Positions 55,915 through 64,000 of a stretch of DNA of 64,000 nucleotides are shown piece after piece; positions within the stretch are counted from its first letter, which is position 1, and every line of letters begins with the position of its first letter. The stretch is taken from NCBI GenBank assembly GCA_023512835.1, contig CM042088.1, positions 29,971,164 through 30,035,163 on the forward strand, given 5' to 3'. Below the pieces are notes generated by a model. The model was not told the DNA's origin. It searched no databases and saw only the letters and a program-made list of their open reading frames with translations. This stretch comes from Taxillus chinensis (Eukaryota > Streptophyta > Magnoliopsida > Santalales > Loranthaceae). The translations under genes and the position numbers were made by a program.

Positions 55915-57471
55915 TTACACTTTTGGTGTCCAAACTTGTTTCGGGCGGTTAGAAAGAATAGCAATAATGTCAACAGTTCCGGATTTGACTTTGCTAGGAC
56001 TTTTAACTCTCCAAGTTGACTTTAATTTGTTAGTTTCAGCTGCTTCTTTTATTTGGGTTATCTTGGGAGAGACACTCCTTTGAGGTTTAGATTTTGTTTT
56101 GCTCGAAGAACCCTTTTTATTGAACTGATCTTTATTGGTACGAATTTGATTACAAAGCCAGTTATCAGATAAGCTCCAACATTCATAGTGATAATGACCT
56201 ATTTCCCTACAGATGGAACAAACACTATAATGCGGAGCACAAACAGGGGATACAGGTCTCTTTGATTTTACAGACTTTCTACTCTGTTCCCTGTGGCCTA
56301 ATCCATTGTGTTTGGGTGACGCGCTCTTGGCCCTAGATGCGTCAGCCTTGGCCTTTCCTTTCTTTTTGGGTGCTACAGTTTTGGCTTTAGCTGCAGCAGC
56401 CTTCCCTTCATCATTAGTTACGGGTCTCTTGCTTGGGAAGTGCAAGAATGACCTCGACTCCACAGTCATAAACTATGGTGCCACCTGAAATGAAACCATC
56501 CAACGGTTTAGACGTACTAACAGGATATAAGTTGGTTAGTTTTGGAGTGAAATCCGGAGGTTACTCAGTAGCTTGAGCATTGGAGATTGATGATTCGGAG
56601 CCTAGGCCAGGTTTGACTCGAATATTATCCGGATCAGTCCTAAATGAAGAGGCTATATCCCCAGATTTAAGCCACTTCCGATTTATTTTCTTTTCCTGTT
56701 CAAGTTCATTCTCAAGTCTTTTTACAATAACTTTTAGGCCTGAGAGATTGGTATTTAGCAGATGATTTTCAGCCCTTAGATCGTGATACCAAGCTTCTTT
56801 TCCTCTGAAGTTAGCTATGTCTTTTTCAAGTCTAGTAATAATAAATTCAAGACGTTTATTCTGACTTTCCATATCTTTGTACATTTGAGTAATTATAAGT
56901 CTTTCATTCTTTTCATGATCACGTTCAGTAATAAGAGATTCTATTTTACTCATGAGCTCAAAGATAGAAGGTACCTCAGTATTTGCCATGAGGCAGACGT
57001 TCGGCTTAGGAGTTGGCTCATCATTCGAGGATTCCTCCTCTTCTTTCCGAGCCACTGATGTACTTTGTCACGAACGCCTTCCTCTTGTTCTTGCTATTGT
57101 CTGAGGTAGTACGTCGAGGAGTAACCTTGTCACTTTTCTCTGCCGTCTTAGATTTGGATCTGCATTCCTTGGCCCAGTGACCGGTTTCCCACAATTAAAG
57201 CATTCTTGGGAGCTCGACTCCAATCGCTCCTTCCTTCTAGATGATGAGGGGCCTCTTCTGAATCCTTTTCTACTTTTCTAAAGGAATCGTTCAAAGGATT
57301 TGACAAGAAGAGCTATTTCCTCTTCTGCGTCTGAGTCAGAATTCTCTGACTCATCCATATCATCCTCTTGATGATTACTGGAGCATTCCGTAGCTTTGAG
57401 GGTTACCCCTTTTTCTTTCCGAGCTATTTTCTCATCACGGTCAGTGTATCTGAATTTGACCTCATGAGTCC
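55915..57471 (-). pseudogene. Sirevirus B gag, C-terminal part, frameshifted
   Basis: 55915-56469 contains the Lys/Ala-rich segment and the second knuckle CSICREIGHYHYEC. 56561-57055 holds the coiled coil ([35 protein letters not shown]). The first knuckle (CFNCGK...GHWAKEC, about 57165-57205) is split by a one-base deletion. 57278-57471 holds [19 protein letters not shown] and the acidic SENSDSDAEEE stretch. It is interrupted at 57472 by the 3.5-kb solo LTR; the N-terminal part continues at 61006. Confidence 0.85.
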
Positions 57472-58176
57472 TATTGGACCTCATTTTGTCCAGGTTGGAC
57501 ATAACATTCATTTCCGCTTGAAACTTCTTTTCTTTGTACAAATAAATAAAAGACGTGATCATCGATTCAAGGGGGTATTTCGATGACTTCTTTAAAAAGG
57601 CTTTCAAACACTAAAAATTCAGTCCCGGGTGATAGAGAATTAAATTTGAGGATCAACGCCTTCGACTGTGCTCAAATCTGAGGTCAAACGAAGAAGTTAT
57701 GGTCAAAACCGTATTTGGACCGCTAACGGCGATAAACTAGCGGCCAATATTCAAAATGACACTCCGGATCAGGTCACGAACCTCATTTTCTTAATCCTCT
57801 TATCATTCTAAGAATTTTGACGTATATATTGCATATATTTGCTCGCAGAGCTTATTTTCGAAAAAAAAAACTTTTTCAGTAATAAATCGGTTTGGGGACG
57901 TGCAGTACAATCTTGGCACAAAAAGAAACTCATTTTTAAATAAAAATGACACGGGATCACTCGTTGTGACGGCCCGAGTCCAAAAATTATTTTTCCACGT
58001 TTTATTGAAAACTAAGTTGCTCTGCCGATCCCAAAAACCCAAAATATCAGTTAAAGATTACGAAACAGAGCAATAAAAATTCTTTCTTTTCTCTTTTCAT
58101 TTCCAGCCTCATCCACGTGGCATTTCTTGATTCATTGAAAATAAAACAAAACAAAACAAAAAACAAAACAAAACAA

Positions 58177-58297
<121 letters not shown>

Positions 58298-58299
58298 CA

Positions 58300-59235
58300 C
58301 AACCACTCAAAATGCCTCTCGCTTATCCCTATCACCTAACGCTTCGTCTTCTTCTCTTCTCTCTCCCACGGCCATCTTGTCATCTTCCTCCTCGATCCAC
58401 CATGGCCGCCGCACCAGCCGCTCCGCCGGACCACTCCACGTCGATGCCAGCTTGCCATCTCTCTCTCTGCCTCCCACAGACCAAATCCAACCCTAACCGA
58501 GCAAGGGTCCTCGCCACTCACCATCTCTCCACGCCATCTACCCGAGCCAAGCCACCATGGCCGAGCCCCACCGAACCAGCCGTGGCCGATCGTCGAGCCT
58601 GATGAGACCTTGAACCCTAACCACCCTTCTCTGTTTATAAAAGCCAATTCGAAGCACAATCGCAAGGGGGCTCTCAATCCAAATCACCTAATCCAAAAAT
58701 CATCTCTCAAACCCTCATCATCGCCGTTATATCTAAAGAGAGTTCCCCGCCGGCCAGAATCATCTCTCCGGCCGGCTACCATTTCCATACCCTATACGCC
58801 ATCACCCACGAACGCCTCTTCCTTCCTCCTCCAATCAAATAAAAAAAAACAGCAACAAAACAGAACTCCAGACCCCCATCGTCTTCTCCAACTCACGAAG
58901 GAGCCCCTCAAGCTGGGCGGAGGCGCTGCGCCACCACGCCACGACTGTCTTCTTTCGTCACGTCCAGGCCCCCAACGGCGGCGTGACAGAGTCGTCGCCC
59001 CTTTGCCGACCTGCGCCCAGAACCCTCTATTGCTGTCTTCACCCAGAGACGTCGCTCCCTGCCAGTCGCTGCTAACGAAGGTCTCAACACCACCGCCGGC
59101 TCTTTCCAATCGGGTGGAAGCATCGCCGACCGTCCAGTGCTTCAAAGGCCGGCTGCCCAGTGTATCACCAGTAAGAAAGAAGAGCCTGCCGCTGCTTGCT
59201 GTCTCGTCGTAGTTCCTCGCGATCGAAGAATGCAA
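58300..59235. other. C-rich ORF-bearing block inside the Ogre/Tat-like LTR
   Basis: Open frames occur on both strands (plus 58610-59212, minus 58792-59235) in GC-rich, Pro/Ser/Arg-coding sequence with no recognisable domain. It may be a transcribed leader or captured sequence; I see no reason to call a gene. Confidence 0.4.
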
Positions 59236-61005
59236 CTTGGGATGTTACCTTAGCGAACCGTGCCTAAGAAGAGGATCGTGATTCTCTTCAGGGTTGGTGC
59301 AGCTTTAATTCCCTCATTTCTTCTCTTTGTTAATGTTTACTTTGTTTTGGGCGAGTTTGATAGTTCTCTGTGATATCTTTTCACTCTGTCCTTGCTTGTG
59401 TTCTGTTCCTGTTCCTGATGTCGTCCCTGTAAGTCTGGTGTCACGTAACCTGATTCTTATGATTTGTTTTGATTGAATATTGTGGTCTGTGCTCTAGTTT
59501 GTTATGGCATGTTCTTGGGGTTGATAGAGGCCATCGTTTTCTTTGTCTGTGTTAATAGTGTTAGGATGCTATGACTGCTTTCTGCTAAGAATATGGTTTC
59601 TTTGTTTTGTGTTAGTTAGGACCTGTTTTGGCTTATGCGTTTTTATTTTATCCTGTTTGAGATTTGGTCTCATTCTTTGAGCTTTGATATACAATAAACG
59701 GCATCCCCTGTCTTAAACACAAACAAAAAGCAAAAAAAAAAAAAAGAGAGAAGAAGAAATAGTCTGCAAAAAAAACAAACCAGTCTGCTTTTACACCGAA
59801 TCAATGTTGAATGATTGTCTGCGTTGATTGGAAAAAAGCCATAAAATAATTTGTTTGAATGCAGATTAGTGTATGATGTAGATCCGTTATTCCATTTGTT
59901 GTTTCTATGTTATGTGCACGTTTTGTTTTGGTGAATAAATTGTGTAGTCTATGGTTTGTTTCTCTGTTGTGTATAATCTGTGTAGTCCACGGTTTGTAAG
60001 TCATTTCATTTTCTCTCTCCTGGGTAATGCTATTTCACTGCACCTCTCATGTGTACAGCTCACCTGTTTTTTTTATTTATCTATACATGGCTTTAGGTAA
60101 ATGTTAGTATGGCCATTGAGAATTGTATACGTGGGTTTATGACCCAAGACTGTTGTAATTGTAATCAAACGATTAGTGAAGAGGGAAGTGAGGAAACGAA
60201 AAAAGAAAAAAGAGAAAAAAAGGGAAGAAATGAAATCAATCAAAAAAAAAGAGAATAAAAAAAGAAGAGTGAGTTGTTTTTTTTTTTTTTTTGTGAATGC
60301 CACTTTCACACACAAACATTTTTTTTTAATGTTTTATTGAGATTGTTTAAAAAAATTTTCTTAGTATATGTGTACATATTTTTGTAAAGATAAAAAAAAT
60401 TCTTTAAAGTATCTTCAAACAAATAGTGTTTTTTCATTCTTTAACAAAATCAAGTTTTTCTAAGACAGAAAAAACATAAAAAAAAATCATTTTTGTCAAT
60501 AATTTCTTTGATTCTTTTTAGATATTTTTAGAACTCTTCAGATAAATTTTTGAGCGCTTTGTAAAATAACTTAGGACTTAATTAGTCATTTAGGATTATT
60601 TTTTCACTTTAATTTTTAGGATCTCCCTTAGGTTTTTAGGATAATTTGACTTAATTTAATTTTAACAACTAACATAGACAAAGTAAAAAGAGTAGACGTT
60701 TTAGGCCCTTAACAAATACATATAGACAAGTAAAAAGCAAAAACAAAAAGTTAAACAAATTAGAAACCTCCCAAATTCCTAAGATAGGTACCGAAAGGGC
60801 GTCGCGGGTGCTAATCCTTTTCCGTGTGTAACCAACTCTCGAATTCAACTTTGGCGACGTAGATATTTTTTAGGTGACCAACTGCACCCCAAAAACAGTT
60901 GGTGGCGATTCTGTTACTTTCTCATCACCATTCGGGTGAAGGGTGGGAGAACCGCATCCCCAAAAACGGGTTTCCCTCCGGACGAAATTCGGTGATGACA
61001 AGTCC

Positions 61006-61744
61006 GAAGCTCTCCGTATATTTCTTCAATGGCAGTAAACGACCAGTTTTTGTCAGCTTGCATCTGGAGCTGCTTGAAGTAGTAGCGATCCGGCAGGGAT
61101 CGAAAGAACTTGTCATTGATTTGAGACTGAGTGTAGTGTTCATTGACAGTTTTTAGCTCTAGAATGAGCTTGCCGAATCTCCGATAGATGCTCTCAAGGG
61201 ATTCGCCAGGTTTGTGATTGAAACTCTCAAAGTTCTGTTTGAGAGCATATATCACGTTTTGCATATGGGACTGACTCCCCTCATGGATTGTCAGTTTATC
61301 CCAGACAACTTTTGCTGTTGTGCAGCCCTGGACGTCCGTGAAAGCCTCGGAATCCAAAGATGATGTAACGTAAGCCAGAGCCTTTTCGCTAGTGCACTGC
61401 CATGCTCTTTCATCGTTGGTAAGTTCAACATCCGTCTTTGGCCTTCTAACTCCATGTTCTCCGATAGTCATCGGAATTGGAATCTCCTGATGAAGACAGG
61501 GCCACATGAGATGATCATGGCATACCATAAACATCTTCATGCGAGCTTTCCACTGGGAGAAAAGCTCAGGTGTGAATTTGGGCGGTTTTGTCAGAGTAAA
61601 ACCAGAACTCCGTGGTTGAGGAGTGGCGGCAGCAGCAGGTTGAGGTGGGTCAACGTTTTCACTACTGATTCGATTTGGGATGGGCTCTTGTGCACCTCCG
61701 GAGTTAAGGCGAGTGTTGAATAGCATACTGCTTTCTTCGGCCAT
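61006..61744 (-). pseudogene. Sirevirus B gag, N-terminal part
   Basis: It starts at 61744 with [20 protein letters not shown]. It is open down to the solo-LTR junction, with [80 protein letters not shown] and NDKFFRSLPDRYYFKQLQMQ. This is the matrix/capsid-like half of gag. The frame is intact here but ends in the inserted LTR, and the downstream half has its own frameshifts. Confidence 0.85.
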
Positions 61745-61791
61745 TGCTGAGAGTGAAAGAGTGGGATCTCTACTTAGAACAAATAGAACGT

Positions 61792-61803
61792 GCTCTGATA
61801 CCA
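61792..61803 (-). other. Primer-binding site of Sirevirus B
   Basis: The minus strand reads TGGTATCAGAGC, a perfect match to the usual plant Copia PBS for initiator tRNA-Met, two bases from the LTR. Confidence 0.9.
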
Positions 61804-61805
61804 CT

Positions 61806-62516
61806 TGATGGTCCCTTGGAGCCTAGAGGGGGGTGAATAAGCTCTTATTGAAACACTTTTGATTCTCTTATGACACAAACACTTATCTAGTTACGTGATA
61901 GAATCACTGCGGAAGATAACCAGATAGTGGAAGTATTTTGTTTTATTATCAAAAGATAAATACAACAAAATAGAAGCAAGACTCTTTTACACTTTGTTTA
62001 CAAAAGGATTCACACACTAGCCTATATTATGTCTTTGAACTCTTGTGTATACACAAGGTTGATTCAGGCTTGCTCGCACACTCTTTCAAATGTACAAGTA
62101 TGAATATTTATAAAAACATTCCTAAGAGACAACCTTGGAACTTGTAGTTCCGGAATGCGTTCAGCACTAACTATTCCTAGGTAATCTCTCTGCCTTGACT
62201 GCTGTGGTTTGTGGAGATCAAGATCTTGGGTTTGAAAAGTATAAGTGCCTTTGTGAGTTCCCAAGTATAATTAAAGTTGTGTCCACATATTCGGGTGATC
62301 TACGTGTAAGATTCTTCAGGTTCTCAACGAGTTTGTCTTACATTGGGACACCACGAGCTGATAACTTTAAATATGGTAAGTTGAAGTAGCATCTTCTTGG
62401 TCTGGTGTAATTTTCCTTACTCCGTTGCTAATGAAGCTCGGAACCTTACTCTGTGTCAGTGGTTGCTTACTCCGTATCTATTTGGTACTGGAATCCTGAG
62501 TCCGTGTCAGCGCTTC
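61806..62516 (-). repeat. 5' LTR of Sirevirus B, interrupted
   Basis: It starts TGATGGTCCCTTGGAGCC and follows 47114-47824 to CAGCGCTTC, where a gypsy LTR begins. The remaining 420 bp of the LTR should lie beyond the right edge. Confidence 0.88.
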
Positions 62517-63030
62517 TGTCACGCCCCGCATTTCCGACTCGGGGAAACCGGTACGTGACTCCCCATTCACCCACACGGAGAGCAACGGGGTTGGATTACT
62601 AGATGCCACACAAGCAACACTAACAATTATAATAAATCAAACAAGCCACATCTTTATTTAATTCCAAACCTCAAAGGTTCACAAACCAACCATGTTCCGT
62701 ACTACAATTCAGTCTCTTAGTACATTTCTCCCATGGGGTTACATAAGTCATAAAATTACATCACAGAAGAGCAATATAACAAAGATGGTCTTCCACCTTG
62801 GTGTATCCACCTAACGCCTGTAAGTTCCTGGAAAACAAGCAAACACAGTAGGAGGGGTGAGCAACCACAGCTCAGTAGGGATTAAGTCTCCCCAACCCTT
62901 CCCATGCTCCTAGCGGCTACATGCATGTGCACAGGTGTAGTGACGTGGCAGTAGTAAGAAAATAAAGCATTTCACATAACGGGCGTAACCTCAGCCCCAG
63001 CCACACTGGCTAACAAACCACATCTCAAAT

Positions 63031-63158
63031 AAGTAATTTAACCGCCTCTTCAGGCCACTGATTTAACCGCCTCTCAGGCAAAGTAATTTAACTGCCTCTT
63101 TAGGCTACTGGTTTAACCGCCTCTCAGGCAAAGTGATTTAACCGCCCCTTCAGGCCAG
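63031..63158. repeat. 50-bp tandem repeats in the gypsy LTR
   Basis: Two full units (63031-63080 and 63081-63130) and a partial third (63131-63158). Each starts AAGTAATTTAACCGCCTC, and each contains two related halves ending CAGGC. Confidence 0.85.
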
Positions 63159-63745
63159 ATAGCACATTCATGCACACAACATACACTACGGTCATTCAAG
63201 CATAAAATCAAACACTTGGTGTGCACCCGTTCACAAGTGCACCAACCCAGTCATTCAGGCAATAGAACAAACACCCAGCATGCATACTTACACCGAATCA
63301 CAAGTTCAACCACACAGGCATTTTATCAAACATGTACTAGGCATATACACACAGCAATATTCACACAGGCATTTCATCAAGCATGTGACATGCACCAACC
63401 ACCCAACAGCAGAATCACACCAAAATGCCATTGAAGGCCAACATCCATATAGGAGATCACACCTATATGGATTACATATATATATACAAACAGGTATAAT
63501 CCATAATCTGCCCTAGAACCCTAGGACAGAGGAGGATTTAGGAAGAATAGAACCCCTACCTCAAGTAAGACGCAACAACACAGCAATAGTCTGTTCCCAC
63601 GCCGAACGTTGTCCACCCACGAGACTCTGACCACCCACGCAAGACGCCCGGCAGCAACCAGGAGCTCTCCTTCCCTCTCTCTCTCTCTCTGCGACGGCTG
63701 GTGGAGCAACAAACCCTAACCCTAAAACAGAGAGGCTTCTCCTCC

Positions 63746-63752
63746 TTATATA
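63746..63752 (-). promoter_or_regulatory. TATA box of the gypsy LTR
   Basis: TATATAA on the minus strand (CTATATAAGGAGG context), with a CT/GA-rich leader following at 63670-63700. Confidence 0.55.
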
Positions 63753-63762
63753 GACAACACAA

Positions 63763-63861
63763 CATCAAAACGATGTAGTTTTGATTAAGTGAATCCCAGC
63801 ATCAAAACGACGTAGTTTTGATTAAGTGAATCCCAGCATCAAAACGACGTAGTTTTGATTA
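63763..63861. repeat. 37-bp tandem repeats upstream of the LTR TATA box
   Basis: Units 63763-63799 and 63800-63836 and a partial third (63837-63861). Each holds ATCAAAACGACGTAGTTTTGAT, whose outer arms pair (ATCAAAAC/GTTTTGAT) around an ACGT core. The first unit has GATGTA instead of GACGTA. Confidence 0.88.
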
Positions 63862-64000
63862 CACAAGTTACAACCTTTCCGCATCCATACACACCAAAAT
63901 ACTCACTATTCCAACCTGGTCCTTTGGGAAAAGATGATTAGAATAACAAAACTAAGGTAACCATGCAAAAATATACTTGCACGCCAATTTAAACGCCAAT

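Larger units (their letters stand above)
62517..64000 (-). mobile_element. Ty3-gypsy-type LTR, at least 1.48 kb (runs off the window)
   Basis: It begins TGTCACGCCCCGCATTTCC within the Sirevirus B LTR, a start seen in many plant gypsy LTRs. A TATA box on the minus strand (TATATAA, 63746-63752), followed by a leader with AACCCTAACCCTAAAA on the plus side, sets the orientation as minus. 62517 is therefore the outer 3' end of an element or solo LTR extending to the right. It contains 50-bp and 37-bp subrepeats. No coding region in the window. Confidence 0.7.

Overview
The window is plant nuclear DNA, most likely from a eudicot. It is AT-rich, its splice sites are GT-AG, and its repeats are plant Copia/Sirevirus, Ty3-gypsy, L1-type LINE, PIF/Harbinger and hAT elements. 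I cannot name the species.

The main result is one host gene hidden under the repeats. Ten exons on the minus strand, from 44372 down to 2668, join in frame across canonical introns. They encode about the first 331 residues of a plant AIMP1-like protein (an aminoacyl-tRNA-synthetase-complex cofactor with a C-terminal EMAPII/OB-fold tRNA-binding domain; Arabidopsis At2g40660 is the relative I recognise). The last exon, about 50 codons, is not in the window and should lie left of base 1. Two introns are enormous: intron 4 (20311-43012, 22.7 kb) and intron 7 (3139-18419, 15.3 kb). Nearly everything between 3 kb and 43 kb is transposable-element debris spliced out of this gene.

Layout from left to right: (1) 1-2013, 5' end of a minus-strand Copia element (short LTR, PBS, gag, start of protease). 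(2) 2668-3138, AIMP1 exons 10-8. (3) 3139-18419, intron 7: a 5.0-kb PIF/Harbinger element with TIRs and a 3-bp target duplication, carrying decayed transposase and Myb/SANT genes plus a captured F-box/kelch fragment; LINE fragments; a 1.48-kb solo LTR; a MITE; a hAT-like element. (4) 18420-20310, exons 7-5. (5) 20311-43012, intron 4: rearranged Sirevirus A with an inverted env-like fragment, a plus-strand Copia gag relic, a LINE with a 12-bp target duplication, a 1.8-kb solo LTR with hairpin repeats, a 1.0-kb TIR element, and a second LINE. (6) 43013-44372, exons 4-1, with a promoter carrying a telo-box and site II motif and a MITE just upstream. (7) 45531-47104, a FAR1/FRS-type pseudogene in divergent orientation. 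(8) 47114-62516, Sirevirus B (LTR, env-like 864-codon ORF, pol, gag, LTR), itself split by a 3.5-kb Ogre/Tat-like solo LTR. (9) 62517-64000, a gypsy-type LTR inserted in the right LTR of Sirevirus B.

No element looks autonomous: every pol or transposase reading frame except the reverse-transcriptase frame of Sirevirus B carries visible breaks. Protein-family assignments come from recognising sequence motifs by eye, not from database searches.
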